Below are positions 34,638-45,247 of a DNA stretch of 64,000 nt, piece by piece. The DNA comes from Terriglobia bacterium. GTDB lineage: Bacteria; Acidobacteriota; Terriglobia; Acidiferrales; UBA7541. The notes under the pieces are model-generated. The model searched no databases. It was not told the origin of the DNA and worked only from the letters and a program-made list of their open reading frames with translations. Location of the stretch: positions 186,001 to 250,000 of the forward strand of contig JAIQGG010000003.1 of assembly GCA_020072785.1 (NCBI GenBank), read 5' to 3'. Numbering within the stretch: position 1 is the stretch's first letter; each line of letters starts with the position of its first letter. Made by a program: the position numbers and the translations under genes.

Positions 34638-35042
34638 TCACAGTACCGCCTCAAGCCCGTGTTTCTTCCGGGATGCTTCCAGAAGAGCGGACTGCAGAAC
34701 TCGCTCGGTCTCTGCGGAATCCGGCGGGCAGGCGATGGAATCAAAGGCCCCGGCCCGGAGCGCCCCCAGATAGGCATCCCAGTCCGCGCGCCGCGAGAGC
34801 AGGACCAGAGGGGCGGAGCGGCCGATTCTGGAGGCCACTCGCGTCACGTCACGAAAATTGCCGTCGGGCAGCAGATCACTGCAGAAGACCACACTGAAAT
34901 TCTCCCGGGCGAGCAAGCTGCGTGCATCCCGCAGGCTAAAACAACATACGGGACGCAGATTGCGCTTCACGATGGCGCGCGCGATTTGGTCCCGGGTCTC
35001 CTGCTCTTCACAAACCACCAACACGGGATGGAAAGGAATCAT
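34638..35042 (-). CDS. Degenerate receiver-domain-like protein 2
   Basis: A 134-residue receiver-like protein. Strand 1 reads PVLVVCEEQET (EE in place of DD), strand 3 reads SVVFCSDLLPDG with a possible phospho-Asp, and strand 4 ends LVLLS with the Ser/Thr switch position kept. The following ALRAGAFDSI is typical. At strand 5 the expected K-P is CPP, so the key Lys is lost. ATG at 35042 is chosen because AGGAGGG lies 8 bases before it; GTG at 35048 is too close to that site. It stands 64 bases after the FNR-like gene. With its neighbour it forms a pair of unusual stand-alone receivers. Confidence 0.75.
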   Translation of the reverse strand: MIPFHPVLVVCEEQETRDQIARAIVKRNLRPVCCFSLRDARSLLARENFSVVFCSDLLPDGNFRDVTRVASRIGRSAPLVLLSRRADWDAYLGALRAGAFDSIACPPDSAETERVLQSALLEASRKKHGLEAVL

Positions 35043-35106
35043 GTCCACCGCCCTCCTGCCACGCTACAGAAAGGGATGACGCGCCCGCCGGGCGGCGCCG
35101 CCATCC

Positions 35107-35823
35107 TTACAGGCTCACGAAACTCGCGAGTGCCGCCCGGTCGGGAATATTCAGGGTCGAGCCCTGCAACGCGACCAGGTGCCGCGTTCGGAAATCGCTG
35201 AGCGTTCGCGTGACCGTTTCCCGCGTCGTGCCGATGAATTCAGCGATCTCCTCGTGGGTCAGCGGCAGCTTGATCTGGGTGCCCTCTCGCGTTTTCTGGC
35301 CTTCGGCGGACCAATGCAACAGCAGCTTGGCCAGCCTCTCCGGCGCAGACGCGGAAAGGCCGAGAGTCCGCAACTGTTCGCAGGCGGCCTGGTAGTAGGA
35401 CCCCATTTCCCGCACCACGTTGTGATTGGCCTCCGGATGTTTTTCAATAAATCTCAGGAAGTCTTCCCGGCGGATAAAAGCCACCTGACAGGGATGCAGG
35501 GTTTCGGCGGTTACCTCGTGGGGGATCTTCAACAGGGCCGGCAGAAGGCCCAGGATTTCTCCCGGCCGGGCGATCCTCAAGATGAGCGTTTTTCCCTCGC
35601 TCGAACTGATGGATAGTTTTGCCTGGCCTGCGCAAAGAACGTAAATCCCCCGCGCCTCCTGCTTTTCCAGAAAGAGAACTGCGTCCTCCGGATACACGGA
35701 CAAGGATTTGATAGCGTCAAAATCATCGAGGGCCGCGACAGACAACTGGCAAAAGAACCCGCATCCTCTGAGCTTGCAGGTTCGGCAATGTTCATTCAGT
35801 TCCAAACCGTAAGGACAGCGCAT
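35107..35823 (-). CDS. Crp/Fnr-family regulator with Fe-S-type cysteines
   Basis: A 238-residue transcription factor. N-terminal cysteines at 3, 13, 16, 21 and 25, plus Cys112 in the beta-roll (LHPCQVAF), recall the four ligands of the oxygen-sensing [4Fe-4S] cluster in FNR. A cyclic-nucleotide-like domain (about 30-145) and a dimer helix (150-170) lead to a winged HTH (about 188-235). Its recognition helix TTRETVTR carries E202, T205 and R206, close to the ExxSR of FNR. ATG at 35823 is used; GTG at 35832 is possible. It sits 13 bases after the STAS gene in a five-gene operon. Oxygen or NO sensing is likely but not certain. Confidence 0.88.
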   Translation of the reverse strand: MRCPYGLELNEHCRTCKLRGCGFFCQLSVAALDDFDAIKSLSVYPEDAVLFLEKQEARGIYVLCAGQAKLSISSSEGKTLILRIARPGEILGLLPALLKIPHEVTAETLHPCQVAFIRREDFLRFIEKHPEANHNVVREMGSYYQAACEQLRTLGLSASAPERLAKLLLHWSAEGQKTREGTQIKLPLTHEEIAEFIGTTRETVTRTLSDFRTRHLVALQGSTLNIPDRAALASFVSL

Positions 35824-35836
35824 TGCAGTCACCTTT

Positions 35837-36124
35837 CTACCCGGCTGTCTCTGTCCGCTGCATCGCTTCCTCGGCGAAATACTTGGTCAGCGGGGAATCT
35901 GTCAGAAACTCAGCATGTGTCGTCTCGTAAATTTCCTTGAGAAGTTGCACTCCGTCCGGGTTCACATAGGTCACGCCGCTTAAGTCCAACGACAACTTCC
36001 TGATTCCCAGGGAAGGTGCCAGGGACTGCCACGCCTGGCTAACCTCGGACACCCAGGGTCCAGCGATCCGACCTTCCAGCTTCATGGTCAGAGCTCTTGG
36101 ATTTTCTTTAATCGTGATTCGCAA
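35837..36124 (-). CDS. STAS-domain protein lacking the usual phosphoserine
   Basis: A 95-residue single STAS domain of the anti-sigma-antagonist type. LRITIKENPRALTMKLEGRI begins the sheet, and KLSLDLSGVTYVNPDGVQLL is the conserved loop. In SpoIIAA-type proteins this loop has DSSG with the phosphorylated Ser; here it reads NPDG, so regulation by a serine kinase is not possible at that site. Start uncertain: TTG at 36124, with AAAGGA 11 bases before, gives the exact domain; ATG at 36172 or 36217 would add unrelated residues. It is the first gene of the FNR/receiver/zinc-ribbon operon. Confidence 0.72.
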   Translation of the reverse strand: MRITIKENPRALTMKLEGRIAGPWVSEVSQAWQSLAPSLGIRKLSLDLSGVTYVNPDGVQLLKEIYETTHAEFLTDSPLTKYFAEEAMQRTETAG

Positions 36125-36284
36125 CGTAAGCGTGATCCTTTCTTGATCATAAAATATTAGACGCACGAACATGGCCATTGCTGTGTCGGCCAAAGACGAT
36201 AAAAGAAGCCATAGCAAAGCAAGGGGATAGGAATAAAAGAGCAGGCAATTGGGACGATTTTACAGGGTCGGCGACGACATGCAG

Positions 36285-36300
36285 TGACGAAGTATCGTCA
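36285..36300. terminator. Short hairpin after the sigma-54 activator gene
   Basis: TGACGA and TCGTCA with loop AGTA, 8 bases after the activator stop on the minus strand. No T-run follows, so termination would be weak; an operator role is equally possible. Confidence 0.3.
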
Positions 36301-36307
36301 GGAGCGA

Positions 36308-38986
<2,679 letters not shown>

Positions 38987-39470
38987 GGTCTTACAATCCC
39001 CAAATGAATAATATCTCAACACACCCAGCAAACGGTATATTCCTCTCAAAGACTCCGGGGAGGGAAAGAATCAGGGCGGGAACCGTGATCAAACGCACAT
39101 CCGGTAACTGACCTGACGGTATTAGGGGGGTATTTGAGGGGGCTGTTCTCAGGTTGTTCTCAACTGCACCGACTGCACCCCGCGAATGAGACAGCTTTCG
39201 ACAGGCCTACGACTGTGATGCAGTAGATCTCGTACAAAAACTCGGTCTGGTCAATCCTCGGGCAGGGATATAGATTTCGCCTCACATCAGGCTGTTGATT
39301 TGCATGCTCTCGTTTTTTTTCGGTCGGCCCCATCGAGGAGATGTTCGAAAGCCACGGCAAATTATCGGAGAGAATTCGTATGGATAAGATCCGGGAGAGA
39401 ACCAGACGTATCTAAACGCGGTTTTCTGCTCTTCCGGAGCGCGGAATCTTTCTCGTGACCGGAGCTTCTC
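38987..39470. other. Long intergenic region upstream of the sigma-54 activator
   Basis: About 480 bases of lower G+C. Two direct repeats TGTTCTCA (39144-39151 and 39155-39162) lie one helical turn apart and could be a regulator site. Open frames here are short and lack ribosome sites. No RNA gene was recognised. Confidence 0.45.
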
Positions 39471-41087
39471 CTACTTCTGCGCTAGTTGCTTCCGGGCATA
39501 GATGAGCTCGGGGCGGTCGGAATGGCCGGCTCCCTCGCAATTCTGCACCAACTGCGCGTAATACTCCTTGGCCTTCGCAGGCTGATGGGAAAGTTCAGCC
39601 GCCCATGCGGCTCCATATAGGCTGTTGAATCGGCCGGGAGCCTCTTTCAGAGACGCTTCGTACTCCGCCAGCGCCTCCTGCGGACGTTCCAATTCCAGCA
39701 GCATGTCGGCGAGCATCTCCCTGGCGGGTACTTCGACTTCCTCGAGGCCCCGTGCGCTCTGCTTGTCCGCCGCAGCGCGGAATTGGCGCAAGGCCTGCTC
39801 CTGCTCTTTTCCGGCGAATGCTACCCAGGCTTCCAACACCTCTGCGGGAATGTCCATTTCCTCGGCCACATACGCCTGATCGGACTTCTTAATCTCCTCG
39901 ATCACGGCGCGGAACTCTTCGAGCGCCTTGCGGGCCGCAGCCGCATCTCCGCTGCGCGCGGCTCCAATCCCTCGCGCATAGATCGTGATGCTTCTCACCT
40001 CCGCGTCGGCCTGCGCAGGTGCAATGAGGCTGGCGGCTTCGGCCCATTCGTGCCGCTCCAGCGCGTAGTGCGCCGCAAATTGCGCGCGGCCAAACGGCAG
40101 CATCTGATGGTCGGTCATGCTGTGCGCGTGATCCTGCAGCTCCTTCATTGTGTTGACTTCGTCCAGGATCGCTTTGGCCTGGGCATCCTCGCCCATCTGC
40201 ATATAGGCATACTGCAGGAAATCCATGGCATGAAACTGGTGCCCGGCACCGCCCAGGTGCATGGCCGACGCTTTGTGCGTTGCCGCAATTGAGGCCAAGT
40301 TGGACTTGACCGCCTCCGGCCACAGGCCCAGGCGAATGAAAATGTGCGACGGCATGTGCACCGCGTGCGGCGCGGCCGGAGCAATCTTCGCGTAGCGCCG
40401 CGCGGCCTCCAGACCCATCGCCGCCAGTTGCGGCTTGTCGCTGCTGTGGATCAGATAGTGGGCCACTCCGGGATGATTGGGATTTTCCCGGAAGAGATGA
40501 TTCAGGATAGGGATGGCTTTCTTGCGGTTCTCGAAGCTCGTGTCGTTGGGCGGCTCGGAAGCCAACAGCGAAAGCGCGTAGAAGGCCGCGGCTTCCTGAT
40601 CTCCGGGATTCTCCCGGTAGACTTTTTCCATAGCCTGCGAGTAGGCGGCCGCGCGGGTCTGGTGGTCCTTCTTGTCGGTGTCGGCGTAATATGCGGCGGC
40701 GGCAGCGAGGTACCCGCGCTCGCGGTCGGTCTTCACTCCCAGGGCCTGTGCCTTCTGCATCTCTTCCCAGCCCTTCTTCAGGTCCGCGGCGTCCGGCCGG
40801 GTCCACAGCTGGTGGTAGAGGCTCATCGCCACGCCCCAGTGCGCCAGGGCGCAGGAGGGATCCTTCTCGGCAACAGCCTGGAACTGCTTTTCGGCCTCTT
40901 CATACCAGAAGGAATGCAGCAAGGCTACCCCGCGTTCGAAGGGCTTCTGAACCTCGGCGGAACACGAAGTCGGGAACCTGACCGTTCCCAGTTCTTCGCC
41001 TTCCGAAGGATGCTTACCGTCACCCGCCCTTGCGGACGACAGGGCGGCGAACAAAACCAGGCTCAACGCTGCGCGGCGCACTTTCAT
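39471..41087 (-). CDS. Exported TPR-type protein of unknown function
   Basis: A 538-residue protein with a signal peptide (about 1-21, ending SARAG) and helical repeats throughout. FERGVALLHSFWYEEAEKQF (about 50-69), a central HAVHMPSHIFIRLGLWPEA (about 241-259) and further TPR units to the end (QEALAEYEASLKEAPGRFNS) are visible. The HMPSHIF sequence is well conserved in a widespread group of TPR proteins without assigned function; its three His/Met residues might bind metal or heme, which is inference. The gene stands alone: long spacers lie on both sides and the tRNA is upstream. Length is normal for the group. Confidence 0.82.
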   Translation of the reverse strand: MKVRRAALSLVLFAALSSARAGDGKHPSEGEELGTVRFPTSCSAEVQKPFERGVALLHSFWYEEAEKQFQAVAEKDPSCALAHWGVAMSLYHQLWTRPDAADLKKGWEEMQKAQALGVKTDRERGYLAAAAAYYADTDKKDHQTRAAAYSQAMEKVYRENPGDQEAAAFYALSLLASEPPNDTSFENRKKAIPILNHLFRENPNHPGVAHYLIHSSDKPQLAAMGLEAARRYAKIAPAAPHAVHMPSHIFIRLGLWPEAVKSNLASIAATHKASAMHLGGAGHQFHAMDFLQYAYMQMGEDAQAKAILDEVNTMKELQDHAHSMTDHQMLPFGRAQFAAHYALERHEWAEAASLIAPAQADAEVRSITIYARGIGAARSGDAAAARKALEEFRAVIEEIKKSDQAYVAEEMDIPAEVLEAWVAFAGKEQEQALRQFRAAADKQSARGLEEVEVPAREMLADMLLELERPQEALAEYEASLKEAPGRFNSLYGAAWAAELSHQPAKAKEYYAQLVQNCEGAGHSDRPELIYARKQLAQK

Positions 41088-41279
41088 CGGTTTCCTCCAC
41101 GAAGCACAGGGGAATTTAGCAGATATCTCGGCTCTGTTGACATCCCTTCGGGAGCGAAGTATGCGTCAACCCATAGAGCTTGTAAGCCTGAATTTGCGAT
41201 TCTTAGTTCCTGGCCAAAACCCATTTCACCACTCGTCCAGAAAATCAACTGATTGTGAGAGCAGGACTTACAAAACAGT

Positions 41280-41355
41280 TGGTGGGCCCGCCTGGATTTG
41301 AACCAGGGACCAACGGATTATGAGTCCGCTGCTCTGACCGCTGAGCTACGGGCCC
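41280..41355 (-). tRNA. tRNA with anticodon CAT (tRNA-Ile2 or elongator tRNA-Met)
   Basis: A 76-base cloverleaf. The acceptor stem is GGGCCCG with CGGGCCC, discriminator A, and the 3' CCA is encoded. The D-arm is GCTCAGCGGTCAGAGC, the anticodon stem GCGGA/TCCGT with loop reading CTCATAA, and the T-arm CCTGG/CCAGG with TTCAAAT. The anticodon arm and T-arm look more like lysidine-type tRNA-Ile2 than elongator Met, but this is not certain. Confidence 0.93.
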
Positions 41356-41395
41356 GGCAATGGCTCGTCCATCGCGGAAGGCGATCTGCTTTTCG

Positions 41396-41424
41396 AGTGT
41401 AGTGCAATCGGCGGGGACCGGCAA
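41396..41424 (-). promoter_or_regulatory. tRNA promoter
   Basis: On the minus strand TTGCCG (41424-41419), 17-base spacer, TACACT (41401-41396), about 40 bases before the mature tRNA 5' end. Confidence 0.5.
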
Positions 41425-41564
41425 TCGCTTTTGCCCGGCGCACCGCTTGCGCGCTCTTGACCGGAAAAACAGGCTCCTCCCTCCCGTTACCGCTTGCACA
41501 ACATGCCCCCTGCGCTGACGCACCCTGCGATATGCTGAAGACGCACACGGACTGGAGGCATGCC

Positions 41565-42272
41565 ATGGCCCTCGAAAGACGGCCTGCGGAACTGCAGCCC
41601 CCCGGCGAGGGGCGCCGGCGAAGCCGCCGCTTTCCCGTATTCGTTCCCGTCCAGGTCCGCTGGACGGCCTCCGGTAACGAACCCCTCATCACCGATGTGC
41701 AGGCCAAAGAGGTCAACATCCACGGCGGCTTGCTGCACTTCCCGGACAACAGCGCCTCTCCTCAGGTGGGCACCGAGATGAACTTGAAGAACTTGTTCAC
41801 CGGAGAGGAAGCCCGCGCGCGGGCCACGGCCCTGCGCCGCGCCACGGACGGTGCGCTCCTCGGGGTTGCCGTGGAACTGCTGCCCCCCAGCGAAACTTTC
41901 TGGGGCTTGACCTTCCGGTTGAAGAAAACAACCTCGGAATTACTGCAGCTGGATCAGGCCATCACCCAGGGCAACATCGACGCACGCGTGCTGCGCGAGT
42001 TCCGTGACGCCGTGGATTATGTTCGCAAGACCGCCTGGGCCGTCCAGGAATGGCAGGAGCGCCAGGAACAGCAGCGCGACACCGCCACAGTCCTGCCGCT
42101 GCTCTTCATGGAGCGCGTCCGCCGCGGCACGCAATTGTGCGCCGCGGTGAGTTCAGACATGAAGGCCCACGACGTCACTCCGGATACCGCCGGCCTGGAA
42201 GCCCTCTACCGCGCCATTCAGAAGCTTTTCCGGGAACTGCAGGGCCTGTTCGAAGACGGCAAAGTAAAGTAG
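41565..42272 (+). CDS. PilZ-domain protein
   Basis: A 235-residue cytosolic protein. The N-terminal half (about 15-115) is a PilZ domain: RRRSRRFPVFVPVQVRW carries the RxxxR c-di-GMP motif and VNIHGGLLHF stands for the usual D/NxSxxG, with His in place of Ser. The C-terminal half (about 130-235) is helical, with QEWQERQEQQRDT, and matches no family I know. ATG at 41565 has GGAGG 6 bases before it and is preferred to upstream ATGs. Binding of c-di-GMP is likely though the changed motif leaves doubt. No motility or cellulose genes are adjacent. Confidence 0.8.
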   Translation: MALERRPAELQPPGEGRRRSRRFPVFVPVQVRWTASGNEPLITDVQAKEVNIHGGLLHFPDNSASPQVGTEMNLKNLFTGEEARARATALRRATDGALLGVAVELLPPSETFWGLTFRLKKTTSELLQLDQAITQGNIDARVLREFRDAVDYVRKTAWAVQEWQERQEQQRDTATVLPLLFMERVRRGTQLCAAVSSDMKAHDVTPDTAGLEALYRAIQKLFRELQGLFEDGKVK

Positions 42273-42341
42273 CTCCCGCCCCGTTTTGACAGCCATTCCG
42301 CTCAGGCAAATCTCGGAAGCCCTTGCGCCACTCTCGCGTGC

Positions 42342-42414
42342 AAAAAAACTGCGGACCGGCGTGCTGTGGACTCCCTCCTGGTTGCGGAGAAGAAATCACG
42401 GCGCGCCGGTCCGC
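42342..42414 (-). terminator. Terminator of the sedolisin gene with long loop
   Basis: CGCCGGTCCGC (42404-42414) and GCGGACCGGCG (42351-42361) form a perfect 11-bp stem closing a 42-base loop. On the minus strand AG and seven Ts (42348-42342) follow. It begins 18 bases after the protease stop. The loop is unusually large. Confidence 0.6.
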
Positions 42415-42431
42415 GCAAAGCTGTAACACCC

Positions 42432-43631
42432 TCAGTAGTTGGCGAGGGCGTTGATGACGTTGTAGGCTTGCGGGCTGCCCAAGCCGGTAACGTAATCGTA
42501 ACCGGTCGTGGCCGTGCAAAGTGTGCCGCAGGTGCCGTTGGTGCCGCTGCTGATGTCGTGGTAGTTCGTGCTGTAATTCGCCTTGGCCACGCTGTAAACA
42601 GCGGTGTCTGTGCCATTGAGCGTGGCCTTGCTCGCGGCCACCCGCATCGAGTTGACAATGGCGAGCAGGGCCGCCCACTGTGGCGCCCCGGCGCTCGTGC
42701 CGCCTACCTGGAACCAGCCGGACTGCCCGTTGTACTTCACCGTGTCGTAAACGGAAAAGCCCGAACTGGGATTCGCGTCGTAGGCCACATCCGGAACACC
42801 GCGCTGGCCATTGGGATCGTTCGGAATGGGATAGGTCGCCTGGAAGAGCGGCTCGGCTTCATAGGCGCTCTGTCCGCCGCCGCTGCCGCTCCAGGCGGCT
42901 TCGCTGGCATAGTTGCCGCTCGAATCGATAGTCAGCGTGGTGCCGCCGACGGCCAGGACACCGGGCGAGGCCGCGGGGTATTCCACGCCGTTACCGCTGT
43001 CGCCGGAAGAAGCCGTGAAGGTGACGCCATTGACCGAAAAATGGGAATCGTTGCTCGTCTCGCTGGAGAATTCAGAACCTCCGAAACTCATCGAAACGAC
43101 GCTGGCGCCGTGCTGCACGGCAACGTCCACGGCGGTCAGCAAATTCGCGAAGCTATTCGTGGCCGCTTCGACAAGGATGATTTTGGCCTGCGGCGCGACG
43201 GCGTGCGCCCATTCTACATCCAGCGAAATCTCCAGCGCCCACCCGGAATTTGTCCTGGGTTTTGATCCTGCGGCATAGATCTTCTGGAAACAGCCGTTGC
43301 CGCTGGTGCACGCGGGCAGGCCGAACTGCGCATCGAAGACCCCCAGGTCCGCTTCGATGTTCGGATCGTCGTAGGCATCCACAATGCCGATCGTCTGTCC
43401 CGCTCCCTGGCTGGCCACCAGATCAAAACCATAAGCATGCCGCGTTTGCGCGGGAGAGAGTCCGGTCGGGGCCGTTGTTGCATTGCCCTTTATGTGAAAC
43501 GGCGGCCGCGCATAGCCGGCGGGAGGCCGCTCGGCCCAGGTGCCTTGGATCACGAGGGGTTGAAAAACCAATACACCGACTGCCAGCACGATCAGGAAAA
43601 GACGCGACCATCCGCAAGAATTTTGGGCCAT
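42432..43631 (-). CDS. S53 family (sedolisin) serine-carboxyl peptidase
   Basis: A 399-residue exported protease active at acid pH by family. After a signal peptide (about 1-33) the mature domain starts almost at once, without the pro-kumamolisin domain usual in the family. Catalytic residues are visible: Glu134 and Asp138 in ALEISLDVEWAHA, oxyanion Asp211 in ASSGDSG, and Ser313 in GGTSAGAPQWAA. The C-terminal calcium site is present (HDISSGTNG, then GYDYVTGLGSP). ATG at 43631 is chosen as AAGGAG lies about 10 bases before it; the ATG at 43640 touches that site. A terminator follows and a candidate promoter lies at 43719-43748. Confidence 0.9.
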   Translation of the reverse strand: MAQNSCGWSRLFLIVLAVGVLVFQPLVIQGTWAERPPAGYARPPFHIKGNATTAPTGLSPAQTRHAYGFDLVASQGAGQTIGIVDAYDDPNIEADLGVFDAQFGLPACTSGNGCFQKIYAAGSKPRTNSGWALEISLDVEWAHAVAPQAKIILVEAATNSFANLLTAVDVAVQHGASVVSMSFGGSEFSSETSNDSHFSVNGVTFTASSGDSGNGVEYPAASPGVLAVGGTTLTIDSSGNYASEAAWSGSGGGQSAYEAEPLFQATYPIPNDPNGQRGVPDVAYDANPSSGFSVYDTVKYNGQSGWFQVGGTSAGAPQWAALLAIVNSMRVAASKATLNGTDTAVYSVAKANYSTNYHDISSGTNGTCGTLCTATTGYDYVTGLGSPQAYNVINALANY

Positions 43632-43718
43632 TTGCAGCATTCTCCTTCTCTGGAAGCACTCGGATTATCTGGGGACTCTCCGGCCTTTGCCGGATTATTT
43701 CCGCGTGCTTGGGCGGGA

Positions 43719-43748
43719 GGTATAACACAATAAACATATGCGATGCAA
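43719..43748 (-). promoter_or_regulatory. Candidate promoter and operator of the sedolisin gene
   Basis: On the minus strand TTGCAT (43748-43743), 18-base spacer, TATACC (43724-43719). An inverted repeat GCGATGC (43740-43746) / GCATCGC (43758-43764) overlaps the -35 box and could be a repressor site. Confidence 0.4.
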
Positions 43749-43848
43749 GGAATGATCGCATCGCAACTCCCCGAGCGCCGGCCATGGCCACAGTTCTTCG
43801 CTCGTATCTGCAGAACAGATATTCCTGCCGGACCTCTTCTTCTAGGCA

Positions 43849-43864
43849 TTGCGATTCGTCGCAA
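43849..43864. other. Hairpin after the GabT-like gene
   Basis: TTGCGA and TCGCAA with loop TTCG, 21 bases after the GabT-like stop. No T-run, so a weak terminator or RNA-stability element. Confidence 0.3.
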
Positions 43865-43885
43865 CAGGCGGAAATGCTTGTCCTG

Positions 43886-45247
43886 CTAGGCGCGGGAGAG
43901 AGCGGCGCTCTTGCGCTCGGCTACGGCGGCCAGCGCGGCTTCGAGCACCCCGAGGCCTTCGTCGAGCTGCGCGTCGCTGACCACCAGCGGCACGAGGATG
44001 CGCATCACGTTGCTGTAGCTCCCGGCGGTGATGGTGATCAGGCCGTGCTCGTAGCAATACTGCGCGACTTCCTTGGTCTCCGCATCGGCCGGCTCGCGCG
44101 TCTCCGCGTTGCGCACCAGCTCGATGGCGCACATCCCGCCGAGCCCGCGCACGTCGCCCACCAGCGGCCACTTCTTCTGCCAGCCGCGGGCGCGTTCTTC
44201 GAAACGCTTGCCGATGGCCTGCGAGCGTTGCAGCAGCCCTTCGTTCTCGAGGATCTCCATGCTCGCCAGCGCCGCCGCGCAAGCCAGCGAATTGCCGGAG
44301 AACGTCCCGCCCAGCCCGCCCACGCCCGGAGCGTCCATGATCTCCGCGCGCCCCGTGACCCCGCCGATCGGCAGCCCGCCGCCCAGCGACTTCGCGCTCA
44401 CCAGCAGGTCCGGCTCGATGCCCAACTGTTCGCTGGCGAAGAACGTGCCCGTGCGCCCGAAGCCCGACTGCACTTCGTCGGCGATAAAAACGATTCCGTG
44501 CTTCCGGCAGATCTCCTGTAGCACCCGGAAGAACTCCCTGGGCGGCGCGATGAAGCCCCCTTCGCCGAGCACCGGCTCGACGATGACCGCGGCCACCGAT
44601 TCCGCCGCCACCACGCGCTTGAAGGTGTCCTCCAGGTGCTGCGCGCAGGCCGCCGCGCATCCGGGATATTTCAAGCCATAGGAGCAGCGGTAGCAGTAGG
44701 CGTAGGGAATCCGGTAGATGTCGCTGGCGAACGGCTCGAACCCCGCCTTGTACGGATGCGTCTTGCTGGTCAGCGACATGGTCAGCAGCGTCCGCCCGTG
44801 AAAGGCGTCCTCGAAGCAGATCACCGCGGGCCGTTTGGTGTGCGCACGGGCGATCTTGACGGCGTTCTCGACGCCCTCCGCGCCGCTGTTCACCAGGAAC
44901 GTCTTCTTCGCGAACTTGCCCGGCGTCCGCGCGTTCAGCTTCTCGGCGAGTTCGATGTAGCTCTCGTACGGCGTCACGCTGAAGCACACGTGCAGAAATT
45001 TTTCCATCTGCTCGCGCAGCGCCGCCAGCACCCGCGGCGCGCGGTGCCCCATGTTCAGGCAGCCGATGCCGCCGGCGAAATCCAGAAAGCGGTTGCCGTC
45101 CACGTCCTCGAGCACCGCGCCTTCCGCGCGCGCCACGAAGACTGGCGTGGCGTGAAACGCCCCGCGCGGCACCGCCGCGGTGCGCCGCTCCATCAGGGCG
45201 CGCGAGCGCGGCCCGGGAATTTCCGTGCGTAGCTGTATGGTGCTCAT
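43886..45247 (-). CDS. gabT: Class III aminotransferase, 4-aminobutyrate aminotransferase-like
   Basis: A 453-residue PLP enzyme. LVNSGAEGVENAVKIAR (118-134) binds the cofactor phosphate, IADEVQSGFGRTG (255-267) holds the Asp257 that contacts the pyridine nitrogen, and Lys286 in SAKSLGGGLPIGG forms the Schiff base. This set is typical of GABA and other omega-amino-acid aminotransferases. An insertion with YCYRCSYGLKYPGCAAAC (about 185-201) has four Cys and is found in several GabT-type enzymes. The ATG overlaps the aldehyde dehydrogenase stop by one base (TGATG). GABA is the best guess; related omega-amines are possible. Confidence 0.87.
   Translation of the reverse strand: MSTIQLRTEIPGPRSRALMERRTAAVPRGAFHATPVFVARAEGAVLEDVDGNRFLDFAGGIGCLNMGHRAPRVLAALREQMEKFLHVCFSVTPYESYIELAEKLNARTPGKFAKKTFLVNSGAEGVENAVKIARAHTKRPAVICFEDAFHGRTLLTMSLTSKTHPYKAGFEPFASDIYRIPYAYCYRCSYGLKYPGCAAACAQHLEDTFKRVVAAESVAAVIVEPVLGEGGFIAPPREFFRVLQEICRKHGIVFIADEVQSGFGRTGTFFASEQLGIEPDLLVSAKSLGGGLPIGGVTGRAEIMDAPGVGGLGGTFSGNSLACAAALASMEILENEGLLQRSQAIGKRFEERARGWQKKWPLVGDVRGLGGMCAIELVRNAETREPADAETKEVAQYCYEHGLITITAGSYSNVMRILVPLVVSDAQLDEGLGVLEAALAAVAERKSAALSRA

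Noticed and set aside
36138-36150. FNR box upstream of the STAS gene
   Set aside because: Only one TTGAT half-site is present, and the neighbouring GTGATC is in the wrong order for TTGAT-N4-ATCAA.
39160-39360. A 66-codon minus-strand frame in the long intergenic region
   Set aside because: No ribosome site, no recognisable domain, and composition like its non-coding surroundings.
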